A stretch of DNA of 64,000 nucleotides. Origin: Planctomycetota bacterium (lineage in GTDB: Bacteria > Planctomycetota > J058 > JAJDCP01). Positions 17,158 to 25,066 of the stretch are shown here, in pieces. The DNA is taken from contig JAJDCP010000124.1 in assembly GCA_029260765.1 (NCBI GenBank), positions 1 through 64,000 of the forward strand, written 5' to 3'. The translations under genes and the position numbers were made by a program. The notes under the pieces are model-generated. The model worked only from the letters and a program-made list of their open reading frames with translations, did no database searches and was not told where the DNA came from. How positions within the stretch are numbered: position 1 is the stretch's first letter; every line of letters starts with the position of its first letter.

Positions 17158-18504
17158 TCAGAAGCTCAGGTTCAGATCGAGGCGCACGCGCCAAGCATCA
17201 TTGTCGCCGTCCATGCGGGCGTTGCCGGGAATCGGATGGTCCAAGCGGGACACCATCGCCCAAGCGTGGACGTGCATGAAGTCGAAGATCTGCAGCTTGC
17301 CCCCGAAGACGTTGGCGCGCCGGTTGGTCTGATGCAGAAAGTCATCGCCCGCGACGGGCGAAAATATCGCGTCCTGCTCGACGACCTGCCACTGGTAGTA
17401 GATCCCCCAGTCCCAGGGCTTGACGTACTTCGTCTTGCCCAGATAGGCGCCCAGCGCCCAACCCGTTTCGCGGTCCCCGTGCGCCCGAGTGTTGTAGATG
17501 AGCTCGGCCGAGACCCCAAAGGGCACCGCCAGGCCGTCGTAGCCCAGAGAGACGAAGCCGTTGAAGATGCCGAAGTCGGAGCGGAAGTCGTCGGCATCGC
17601 CGTCGTTGTCGCGGTCGACCAGCTCGTTGCCCGCATTGTCCGCCAGCACCCGTGGCGAGCCGTCAGGGACCTGGTTGGTATAGAGGTAGTAGCTGGCAGC
17701 CATCGCGAAGTTGAGGTCGGACACCGGGCTCAGCTCGACCGAGGCGTGGAACATGGTCACCCAGGCCTCGCTCGCATCGGACTGCTCGAGCACGATGTAT
17801 TCCCCGACGGCCAGGTTGAAGCCTTGCAGCGCGTCTTCGGGCTTGCCCTTGTAGCCGTAGCCGATCACGAGTCCCTCTGGCTGCACGTCGCCGTCCCAGA
17901 CGATGTCGCCGTAGACGGGGTTGCGCTTGATCGGGTTGCCGAACTTGCCGATGGTCGCCCACAGCCCGGAAGCCCAGTCGGGACGGTAGGTCAGGTAGAA
18001 GCGATCGAGGCTGATCTCGAAGCTGTTGAAGACCTGGCCGAGGTCCTGGTGGGGAGAGTTGGGATCGTCGGAGTTGCCGGTAATCAGCCGCGCGCCGACC
18101 TCGATCTCGTCGATCGGCTTGTATTTGAGTCCAAAACGTCCGCGGACGCGCTCCCGATGACGGTCCTTGCGGTCGTCCTGCAAGAAGTTGGACTCGTGGC
18201 GGAAGCGCAGGTCGGCGAAGAAGTCGAGGCGCTCCCAGGTCTCTTCCCAGAACGTCTGCAGACCCGACGGCACCGCAGCATCGGCAGGCGCCGGCTCGGC
18301 GGCATCCTGCTTGAGGTGCTCGAGCAGCTCACGGAAGGCCTGCTTGGTCTCGTCACTCAGGCCCTCTTCCTGGTCCAGTGCTTGCTGCAGGCGCTCAAAG
18401 GCCTGCGCATCCGTCTCCGGCTCGGTCTGGGCCCACAGAGGCACCAGGGACAGCAGGGCCACCCAGACCAAGGCTCCGCGCCACACGCGGCGTGCTGCAT
18501 CCAT
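17158..18504 (-). CDS. Outer-membrane porin (putative porin family, 448 aa)
   Basis: A signal peptide (about 1-25, ending LWAQ) is followed by an acidic helical stretch (about 30-75). Then come alternating beta strands with amphipathic pattern and a terminal Phe (LDLNLSF), the standard outer-membrane barrel end signal. 'LDRFYLTYRPDW' and 'GKFGNPIKRNPVYGDIVWDGD' resemble the phosphate-selective or general putative-porin families. It would sit in the outer membrane and transport small solutes. This is evidence for a diderm cell. ATG 18504 has GGGGGAG just upstream. Confidence 0.8.
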   Translation of the reverse strand: MDAARRVWRGALVWVALLSLVPLWAQTEPETDAQAFERLQQALDQEEGLSDETKQAFRELLEHLKQDAAEPAPADAAVPSGLQTFWEETWERLDFFADLRFRHESNFLQDDRKDRHRERVRGRFGLKYKPIDEIEVGARLITGNSDDPNSPHQDLGQVFNSFEISLDRFYLTYRPDWASGLWATIGKFGNPIKRNPVYGDIVWDGDVQPEGLVIGYGYKGKPEDALQGFNLAVGEYIVLEQSDASEAWVTMFHASVELSPVSDLNFAMAASYYLYTNQVPDGSPRVLADNAGNELVDRDNDGDADDFRSDFGIFNGFVSLGYDGLAVPFGVSAELIYNTRAHGDRETGWALGAYLGKTKYVKPWDWGIYYQWQVVEQDAIFSPVAGDDFLHQTNRRANVFGGKLQIFDFMHVHAWAMVSRLDHPIPGNARMDGDNDAWRVRLDLNLSF

Positions 18505-18817
18505 CAGATCTCCCCCACTCCAAAAGGGTGGAGAGACTATCCGGTGTCGGGAGCACTGGCAAATGTTGGCTCGCGACCCACGCGCATCGTTGAGCGGAGC
18601 GCCGAGAGCGCGTCCTGTTCGGGGCTGGGGAGGCAGGCTTCTACAGAGCCTTCGGTTGACGGACCCAAGCGAGCTCTTTGTACGCCTTAGCCGAGGAGAA
18701 TTGGATTCCTGCCGACAGGGGTGGCGCTACTCTAGCGCACGGAGTGGGCGGCTCCGTACGCTCATCACTGCCTGCGGGTACAATGGGGGGAAATCTCGTC
18801 GCTGGAGGGACCCATCC
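18505..18817. other. Divergent promoter region, 313 bases
   Basis: This region separates the porin gene (minus) from the peptidoglycan hydrolase gene (plus). A TTGACG hexamer at 18656 faces the hydrolase gene, with only weak -10 candidates after it. No gene is supported here although the downstream frame stays open. Confidence 0.4.
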
Positions 18818-20893
18818 TTGGCTGCCGACCCAACTGCACTGCTAGCAGGGAATTTCCAGAAACTCGGCAGCTACAAGCCTGACATGTCCGGCTTCGTGCG
18901 ACCTGAGCTGCAAGCGCTGTTGGTGCACTATTGCTCGCTGGCGGGAGTAGAGCCCGGCGCTTTGGCCGGCAGCCAGACCAGCGAGGGCACCAAAGCCGGA
19001 GTCGGCGACGCGGAACATGGCCTCAAAGCGGGCCTGCCGCATTGGTTGGCGAGATTCCAGTCGAAAGCCGAACGGTCGGCAAGTTGGGGCGAGACCGAAC
19101 AGGCCTATGGGCGACTGCTCGGCGCTTTCTTCTATGCCTACTTCACCGACAAATACTACGTCCCCAACGGTATGGCCATGCCGGCCAGCGTGGAGTACTT
19201 CTTGCTGCACCTGGGCAAGAGCAATCCGGTCGGCGCCAAGTGGGCTCCCACGCCGCGGCCTGGATATGTGGGGAACGGCGCCGCAACCTTCTCGGTCATC
19301 GGCGGGGGCGGTGCGAACTACTGCGCGGCTGCCTCCTCCAAAGCCTTCCTCAACGGCGTGGCGATGTTCGGCTACAAATGTTCCGCAAGCGGCTATGCCC
19401 CAGGAGGCAAAGGTCAGGGCCACGGCTGCAAGGTCAAAGCCCAGATGGGGCGCCGGGCGGGTCCCGCGAATCGACCCCTGCCGGGTGATGTGCTCTCGAT
19501 CCGGACCGCGGTCGGGCCGATGTCCGGGCACGTCATCACGGTCGCCTGGGCCGAGACCGACGGCGCGAAATCAGGCGAGATGTGGTACGTCTCTGGAAAC
19601 TCGATGCACGCGTCCGTGGGCTGTGACTTCGCCCGCGTCGCCGACGCCGCCGGACGGCCTCCCAAGGGTTCCATCGCGATCATCAACCGCTGCATCAATA
19701 GCGCTCTGCAGCCGGACAAGCTCGAGAAGATGACCCCGGCCCAACTCAGCGCCGCTGGTATGACGAAGCTGGACGGCGACTTCCCCAAGGCCAACCAGCC
19801 CACCCCTACCGGCGCTGGTACACCCGGCCCGGCTGCGGCGCCCGGCGGGACGAGCCCGGCCTCCCCTCCTGCGGGTAGCGACCAGCCGCCAGCCCCCAAG
19901 GCCGAGGCGACACTGGGCTCGGGAGATGTGGCCACCGTGGCGGGCAGCGACAGCGCGCAGCCTACCGTCATCCGGGTCGGGAAACACGTGGCAGAACCGC
20001 CCACCCCTGCCAGCCCGCCTGCCGCCGGTGCAACTCCGCCTGCCGCTGGTGCAACTCCGCCTGTCGCCGGTGCAACTCCGCCCGCGGGGGCTCCCCCGGC
20101 TCCCGCTACGGCTGGAGCCGACACACCCGTAGCGGGCGCTGACGTGCAAGACGCCCGGGTGGTGCCCAACGGGAAACTTCCACACAAAGAGCTGTTCGGG
20201 AAGTTCGAGAGCTTCGTTCAGGGGCCCAACCATAATGATGCGAATGCCAAGAAAGAATGGCTGGCTTCGCGGACGCCGCTGTCGTTTTTCACCACCCCCA
20301 ACAACTTCTGCAGCAGCTATCCGACCTACCGCGCATCCGGGCTCACGGCCGGCACCAGTCGCCAATTCGGCTCCTTCCGCCAGAAGCAGGGTGAGGCCAA
20401 AGGGGTGGGCACACAACACCACGGCGAGGATCTGTACCTGCCTCCGGGCACGCTGCTGCATGCACCGTTCGCCGGAGAGGTCGTGCATCCATACGGCAAC
20501 AACCCCGTCTGCGCCTCCAATCGTAGCAAGGACTATGGATGGTTCATCTTTCTGCGCTCGGTCGAAGAGCCGAGCCTGACCATCGGCCTGGGGCATGTGG
20601 CAGGACGCGGCAAAGGCTGTCCGTGGTTGGGTGGGAAAGAGGAGTCGCTGCCCGCCAGCGCGCCGGTGTTGCCGAGCGCGGGCCAGAAATTCGCCGCCGG
20701 CGAGCCCATCGCGATCTCGTACAACACCAAACGCATGCCGTCGGGCTATTCCCACCTGCACCTCGAAGCCTTCTGGGCTCCGGGAAGCACCGGTAGCTGC
20801 GGCTGGTGCAGGTCGCAGAAGGAGAAGCTCTCGCCGGGCTCGAACCACAACGCCCTGGCGATGTTCAACGCGGCCAAGCTGCTCAAGCCCTGA
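18818..20893 (+). CDS. Two-domain peptidoglycan hydrolase: NlpC/CHAP-like plus M23-like (691 aa)
   Basis: TTG 18818 is chosen because GGAGGGA lies 8 bases before it and the recognisable domain starts soon after; ATG 18884 is the alternative. The N-terminal domain (about 1-300) has Cys about 169 (NYCAAASSKAF), GDVLSI and SGHVITVAW (His about 238), as in DUF2272/NlpC-type cysteine peptidases. A Pro/Ala linker (about 320-445) contains a 7-residue repeat. The C-terminal domain has HHGED (HxxxD, about 535) and HLHLE (HxH, about 645), the zinc ligands of M23 endopeptidases. No signal peptide, so export by a dedicated machine or release on lysis is inferred. Confidence 0.7.
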   Translation: MAADPTALLAGNFQKLGSYKPDMSGFVRPELQALLVHYCSLAGVEPGALAGSQTSEGTKAGVGDAEHGLKAGLPHWLARFQSKAERSASWGETEQAYGRLLGAFFYAYFTDKYYVPNGMAMPASVEYFLLHLGKSNPVGAKWAPTPRPGYVGNGAATFSVIGGGGANYCAAASSKAFLNGVAMFGYKCSASGYAPGGKGQGHGCKVKAQMGRRAGPANRPLPGDVLSIRTAVGPMSGHVITVAWAETDGAKSGEMWYVSGNSMHASVGCDFARVADAAGRPPKGSIAIINRCINSALQPDKLEKMTPAQLSAAGMTKLDGDFPKANQPTPTGAGTPGPAAAPGGTSPASPPAGSDQPPAPKAEATLGSGDVATVAGSDSAQPTVIRVGKHVAEPPTPASPPAAGATPPAAGATPPVAGATPPAGAPPAPATAGADTPVAGADVQDARVVPNGKLPHKELFGKFESFVQGPNHNDANAKKEWLASRTPLSFFTTPNNFCSSYPTYRASGLTAGTSRQFGSFRQKQGEAKGVGTQHHGEDLYLPPGTLLHAPFAGEVVHPYGNNPVCASNRSKDYGWFIFLRSVEEPSLTIGLGHVAGRGKGCPWLGGKEESLPASAPVLPSAGQKFAAGEPIAISYNTKRMPSGYSHLHLEAFWAPGSTGSCGWCRSQKEKLSPGSNHNALAMFNAAKLLKP
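20021..20083 (+). repeat. Three tandem 21-base repeats coding for Pro/Ala/Gly/Thr linker
   Basis: Three consecutive copies of a 21-base unit (core GGTGCAACTCCGCC) encode the heptad AAGATPP inside the linker of the hydrolase. They differ at one or two positions each, so copy-number slippage would stay in frame and change only linker length. Confidence 0.8.
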
Positions 20894-20899
20894 GCGGTC

Positions 20900-22159
20900 T
20901 CAACGTCCGGACTGGGGCCGCCCCCGACGGTTGTGGCCCGCGCGGCGCTTGCGCGGGGAGCGCGAGTGGGCACGCGGCTTTGCCTGCGACTGCCTGTGCT
21001 GCAGAGGCGGAGGGATCGCCGCCTCGCAATGGTAGTGGTGCTTGCTGACCACGGGGATATCCATGCCGATCAGCTTCTCGATCGCCCGCAGATAACCGCC
21101 GTCCCCAGGTTCACACAGCGAGATCGCGACCCCCTGCGCACCGGCGCGACCGGTACGGCCGATGCGGTGGACGTAGTTCTCGGCAGGATGCGGCAGGTCG
21201 TAGTTGAAGACGTGGCTGATGCCTTCGACATCGATGCCCCGCGACGCGAGGTCGGTCGCGACCAGAATGCGGATCGTGCCTTGACGGAAGCCATTCAAGG
21301 CCCGCGTGCGCGCGTTCTGGGACTTGTTGCCGTGGATCGCAGCCGCCGTGATCTCTACCCGCTCGAGTTGTTTCACCAACCGATTGGCGCCGTGCTTCGT
21401 GCGCGTGAACACCAACGCCCGGTCCATGTCCAGAGCTTTGATCAGGTTGGCCAGCAGGTGCTTCTTGTTGCTCTTCTCGGTAAACATCACGCGCTGTGCG
21501 ATCGCCTCGACGGTGCTCGCCTGCGGATCGACCTCAACCCGTACCGGTCGGTCGAGAAAGGCGGAGGCCAACTCGACGATGGTCTGCGGCATAGTGGCCG
21601 AGAAGAGCAGGTTCTGCCGCGTGCGCGGCAGCATCTTCAGGACCTTCCGGATGTCATGAACGAACCCCATATCGAGCATGCGGTCCGCCTCGTCGAGCAC
21701 GAAGAACTCGACGGAGCCCAGGTCGATATGGCCCTGTCCCTGCAAGTCCAACATCCGTCCCGGCGTGGCGACCAGGATGTCGACACCTCGGGCCAGAGAC
21801 CGTACCTGGCTGTGTTGCTTCACACCGCCAAAGACCACCAGATGCCGCAGGTGCATGTGGCGCCCATAGGCTGCAAAGCTCTCCCCAATCTGCGCCGCCA
21901 GCTCGCGGGTCGGCGAGAGCACCAGGGCACGGATCGGCCGCCGACCGCTCTTACGGGAATGTTCGGCCATCAGCTGCAAGATCGGCAGCGCGAAGGCGGC
22001 GGTTTTGCCCGTTCCCGTTTGCGCGCAGCCGAGTACATCGCGGCCATCGAGCAATTGAGGAATTGCGCGGACCTGGATCGGTGTCGGGTGTTCGTATTTT
22101 TCTTCGGAGAGCGCTTTCAGCAAAGGCTCGATCAGTTGTAGGTCGGTGAACGTCGTCAA
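20900..22159 (-). CDS. DEAD-box RNA helicase, RhlE-like (419 aa)
   Basis: The full helicase core is visible: Q-motif region (EHPTPIQVRAIP), AQTGTGKT (Walker A), PTRELAAQI, VLDEADRMLDMGF (DEAD), SATMP and HRIGRTGRAG. The C-terminus is a basic Arg-rich tail of the RhlE type for RNA binding. Cytoplasmic ATP-dependent RNA unwinding, commonly in ribosome assembly or RNA decay. TTG 22159 is chosen as start (TTFTDLQLIEPLL follows, with GGGACAGGGG upstream); there is no nearby ATG. It converges with the hydrolase gene at 6 bases. Confidence 0.9.
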   Translation of the reverse strand: MTTFTDLQLIEPLLKALSEEKYEHPTPIQVRAIPQLLDGRDVLGCAQTGTGKTAAFALPILQLMAEHSRKSGRRPIRALVLSPTRELAAQIGESFAAYGRHMHLRHLVVFGGVKQHSQVRSLARGVDILVATPGRMLDLQGQGHIDLGSVEFFVLDEADRMLDMGFVHDIRKVLKMLPRTRQNLLFSATMPQTIVELASAFLDRPVRVEVDPQASTVEAIAQRVMFTEKSNKKHLLANLIKALDMDRALVFTRTKHGANRLVKQLERVEITAAAIHGNKSQNARTRALNGFRQGTIRILVATDLASRGIDVEGISHVFNYDLPHPAENYVHRIGRTGRAGAQGVAISLCEPGDGGYLRAIEKLIGMDIPVVSKHHYHCEAAIPPPLQHRQSQAKPRAHSRSPRKRRAGHNRRGRPQSGR

Positions 22160-22301
22160 GGGCCCCTGTCCCACGGGCAAGGCCCGTATCTTCAATAGTC
22201 GCGCATTGTAAGGGATAGTGCGGCCCAGAGTTGGGGAAATCCGATTGGGGCTCCGGACTATTCTCCGCCCGCCTGAATCCCCGGGACAGGGTCGAGAGGC
22301 A

Positions 22302-23309
22302 CTACTGCGCTCTGTAGCTCTGCAGGCGTTGCTCGCGGAGCCGCATGCGCAGGCGCAGGTTGATCTCGTCGGCGGCATCCACAGCCTCATCCCAGGCCGT
22401 GTAGATCTGCATCTTGTGTCCGCTGACCAGGTCACCGACCACGAACAGTCCCGGAACGCTGGTCTCGTACTGGTCGCTGACCTGTGCCCGCCCCTTCGGG
22501 TCGACCGCGGCGCCGACCTGCAGCAGCAGCTGATTGTAGGGGACGATGCCGAGCGAGACGATGGTGCAGTCTGTCTCGACGCGGCTGCCATCCTCGAGCA
22601 GGTACCCCTGCAGCCCTTCTTTGCGGGCATTTCCCAGCACCTCGACCAGCGGCGCCTGATGGATCTGCATGCCATACGCAGCCGCCAGCTCGAGGGTCGA
22701 ATCGGAGAAACTCGCTTCGAGACCGTTGGTCAGGATGGGCACCGCCTCGTGCCCGTAACGCTCACACAACATGGCCGCGATGTGCACCGCCGCATTGCCC
22801 GCACCGATCACCGACAGCCGCTTGCCGATAGTCTTGTGGCCATCGCAGCGGATGCAATAGAGCACGTCATAGCGGTTGGCAAACGGCAGGATCGGCTTGA
22901 TCGAGCCGGCGATCTCCGGCTGCACGTCCATGATGCCGGTCGCGTTGACCACGAAAGACGCCGTCAGGCTTCCCGTCTCTTGCTTGGATGCATAGCCGAG
23001 CCGGAAACCGCCCTCGATGGCCTCGAGAGTCGTGACCGCCGCTTTCTTGTGGGAAGCGTGGGAAGCCAGCTCGGGGTGGGCCTCAAGCCATGCCAGCGTT
23101 GACTTCGTGGTCGAGGTGATCGGCCGCTTCAAGTCATGCATGCCCGGCACGTTGTCGACCTCGACCACCCACATCGCGCGGCCTTTGCGCTTGGTGGTCG
23201 CATCGCCAGAGAACAGCACGCAGCGGTCGCGGTTGAGGACGCCGCGCAGGAAGGCCATCGTTCCGGCCCCTCCGCTTCCGATCACGGCCAGGTCAAAGTG
23301 TTCGGTCAT
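22302..23309 (-). CDS. Thioredoxin-reductase-like FAD/NAD(P) oxidoreductase (335 aa)
   Basis: FAD-binding motif AVIGSGGAGTMA at the N-terminus, an NAD(P) motif SVIGAGNAAVHIA in the middle and the FAD end motif GLFVVGDLVSGHKMQIYTAWDEA place it in the thioredoxin reductase superfamily. The redox pair is CIRC (YCIRCDG) at the position of the CATC disulfide of TrxR. Length (335 aa) is normal. ATG 23309 has AAGGAG upstream. Its partner is unknown; no thioredoxin gene lies beside it. Confidence 0.85.
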   Translation of the reverse strand: MTEHFDLAVIGSGGAGTMAFLRGVLNRDRCVLFSGDATTKRKGRAMWVVEVDNVPGMHDLKRPITSTTKSTLAWLEAHPELASHASHKKAAVTTLEAIEGGFRLGYASKQETGSLTASFVVNATGIMDVQPEIAGSIKPILPFANRYDVLYCIRCDGHKTIGKRLSVIGAGNAAVHIAAMLCERYGHEAVPILTNGLEASFSDSTLELAAAYGMQIHQAPLVEVLGNARKEGLQGYLLEDGSRVETDCTIVSLGIVPYNQLLLQVGAAVDPKGRAQVSDQYETSVPGLFVVGDLVSGHKMQIYTAWDEAVDAADEINLRLRMRLREQRLQSYRAQ

Positions 23310-23364
23310 GCGCGCACTCCTTGAGAGACGATGGTTGCACTGTACCCGGCCCTACGGTGGGTTT

Positions 23365-23404
23365 CCCTTGGAAAACGCCGCAGCCGAGCTGCTCGTTCCA
23401 AGGG
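23365..23404. repeat. Inverted repeat, 9-base arms
   Basis: CCCTTGGAA (23365-23373) and TTCCAAGGG (23396-23404) form a perfect 9-base stem around a 22-base spacer in the divergent region between two genes. It may be an operator or a transcript hairpin. There is no T-run. Confidence 0.4.
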
Positions 23405-23562
23405 GCCCCAAAAACACCCAGCGCAACCGTCGGCGCTGGCCCGGGGCACCGCGCGCTGGGACCCTCAGGGGCGAGGCTCACTGCTCCTGCTGCGGCGTGC
23501 TCCGTTCGCGACGCGGCGTCCGATCATGTATAGCTAAGAGGAGGAGCCCACGGGGATGGCTG

Positions 23563-24129
23563 ATGGCGAATATTGCGCTGGAGAAGCAACTCGAAGCGTT
23601 GGCGGGCTGCGGCTTCCGACTCAACCCCGAGATCGGCGTGGCAGAGCTGTTGATCTCCTACGACCGCGCCAGCTATGAAGGCAGCCCCTACCGGCTGCTG
23701 ATCTTCCGCATGGGTGGGGTGGTGGAAGAAGAGCCGTTTGACCGCGTGATCTCGAACGATGTCTGGGTCTTCGACATGGAATGCATCGGTGGGCCGGGAG
23801 CCTACGTGACCATCGCCCGCCGCCTCGAGGCCCTCGCAGCCGGCCCCAGCCTCAAGAAGCTGCGCGACCACGTCGACCTGCTCGGCCGCGAAGGCTGGCT
23901 GGAATACACAGTCGCAGGCCAACCGCGTCACCACAAGTTCGAGGTCGACGACGACTGGGCCGACTTGATGGTCCTCAGTTATCTGGCCGACGATCTCGAA
24001 ACCAAAGACCGCCACTTCTTCTCCTACCAGACCGGCCAACAATTGCTTTTGATGTGCAAGTCTGAGGCCGAGGTCGCGGGCCTTCGAGAGCTGACCGGCT
24101 ACGAGTTGGACCGCCTGATTCCGAGCTGA
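23563..24129 (+). CDS. Unrecognised cytoplasmic protein (188 aa)
   Basis: ATG 23563 begins MANIALEKQLEALAG; GAGGAGGAG lies about 17 bases upstream, rather far. The protein is acidic and mixed alpha/beta with segments 'YRLLIFRMGGVVEEEPFDRVISNDVWVFDMECI' and 'KFEVDDDWADLMVLSYLADDLE'. No signal peptide or membrane segment. No family recognised. Codon use looks like its neighbours, and the gene stands alone between divergent and tandem neighbours. Confidence 0.65.
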   Translation: MANIALEKQLEALAGCGFRLNPEIGVAELLISYDRASYEGSPYRLLIFRMGGVVEEEPFDRVISNDVWVFDMECIGGPGAYVTIARRLEALAAGPSLKKLRDHVDLLGREGWLEYTVAGQPRHHKFEVDDDWADLMVLSYLADDLETKDRHFFSYQTGQQLLLMCKSEAEVAGLRELTGYELDRLIPS

Positions 24130-24253
24130 CCCAGCCAGGCTGCAGGGCCGGGCGCATACTGCGCGTGCTGGATCTGGAACAGGAGCCGCTGGACGAGCCG
24201 CCCGATCGGTTCGGCGACCTCACGCCGGCCTGGATTCCTCGCCTGTATCTTTC

Positions 24254-24259
24254 TATACT
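24254..24259 (+). promoter_or_regulatory. Possible -10 element (TATACT) for the haemolysin III-like gene
   Basis: TATACT sits 32 bases upstream of the ATG in otherwise GC-rich DNA. No good -35 hexamer is present at 16-18 bases. The same hexamer occurs ahead of the FHA gene at 30293. Confidence 0.35.
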
Positions 24260-24290
24260 TGCTGGTTCGAATTGCGGCCTGGAGGTCTGC

Positions 24291-24950
24291 ATGCCCGCTC
24301 CTGCGGAGCTTCCCAAACCCCTGTTGCGTGGTGTCTCACACCAGATCGCCTTCTTTGTCTCGTTGCTGGCGGGTGCTGCCCTGGTGGTTCTGGCAGCCAG
24401 CCCGCGTGCGCGCCTCGCGGCCGCGATCTACGCGCTCAGCCTGTCTGCGCTGCTCGGTACCAGCGCCCTGTACCATCGGGTAGATTGGCGCAACATCTCA
24501 GTCCGCATGTGGATGCGTCGGCTGGACCACGCGATGATCTACCTGCTGATCGCCGGAACTTTCACGCCCTTCGGCCTGTCGAAGCTCGCCAGCCCAGAGG
24601 CACAGACCATGTGCATCGCCGTCTGGTTGGCCGCTGGCCTGGGCAGCATGCTCAAACTCTTCACTGCGCGCGCCCCCAAGTGGCTGGCAGCAGGGCTCTA
24701 CCTGGTGCTGGGCTGGGCAGGGGTCTGGCTCATGCCACAGCTGCTCGAGAGCATCGGCTGGCTGGGGGCAGGGCTCTGTCTGGCGGGCGGGCTGATCTAC
24801 AGCCTCGGCGCAGTGGTCTACGCCTGTAAGCGGCCCGACCCCCGACCACGGATCTTCGGCTACCACGAGGTCTTCCATGCCCTGGTGCTGGTGGCGGCCG
24901 GACTGCACTTTGCTGTGATCGCCGTCTACGTTGTGCCGCACACTTACTGA
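24291..24950 (+). CDS. Haemolysin III / YqfA-family membrane protein (219 aa)
   Basis: Seven hydrophobic segments and the family motifs are visible: SALYHRVDW (S..H in helix 2), RRLDHAMIYLLIAGTFTPF, and GYHEVFHALVLVAAGLHF with the two conserved His near the end. Together the His and Ser/Asp residues form the zinc site shared with adiponectin-receptor-type proteins, which suggests a lipid amidase-like or membrane-homeostasis role. ATG 24291 has GGAGG at 24281. Its stop codon lies within the left arm of a long hairpin (see repeat at 24943). Confidence 0.85.
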   Translation: MPAPAELPKPLLRGVSHQIAFFVSLLAGAALVVLAASPRARLAAAIYALSLSALLGTSALYHRVDWRNISVRMWMRRLDHAMIYLLIAGTFTPFGLSKLASPEAQTMCIAVWLAAGLGSMLKLFTARAPKWLAAGLYLVLGWAGVWLMPQLLESIGWLGAGLCLAGGLIYSLGAVVYACKRPDPRPRIFGYHEVFHALVLVAAGLHFAVIAVYVVPHTY

Positions 24951-25049
24951 CCTCAGCATGAGTTCAGGACATCATCCCGTAGGGGCGGGGTTCACCCCCG
25001 CCCGCAGGAGGGGGTGAACCCCTCCCCTACTTATTCTGAGGTCAGTAAG
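24943..25049. repeat. Palindromic dispersed element, copy 1, with 14-base outer arms
   Basis: Outer arms CTTACTGACCTCAG (24943-24956) and its perfect complement (25036-25049) enclose inner arms that start GTAGGGG (24979) and end CCCCTAC (25030) and pair at 19 of 20 positions. The folded RNA would be a long two-level hairpin and could act as a terminator between the two facing genes. The core is related to copy 2 at 35707. Confidence 0.8.
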
Positions 25050-25066
25050 AACCGCTGGTTCTCTGC

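Noticed and set aside
18167..18817. Upstream extension of the hydrolase gene
   Set aside because: Covers the porin gene N-terminus on the other strand; the TTG at 18818 has a ribosome site and the domain begins there.
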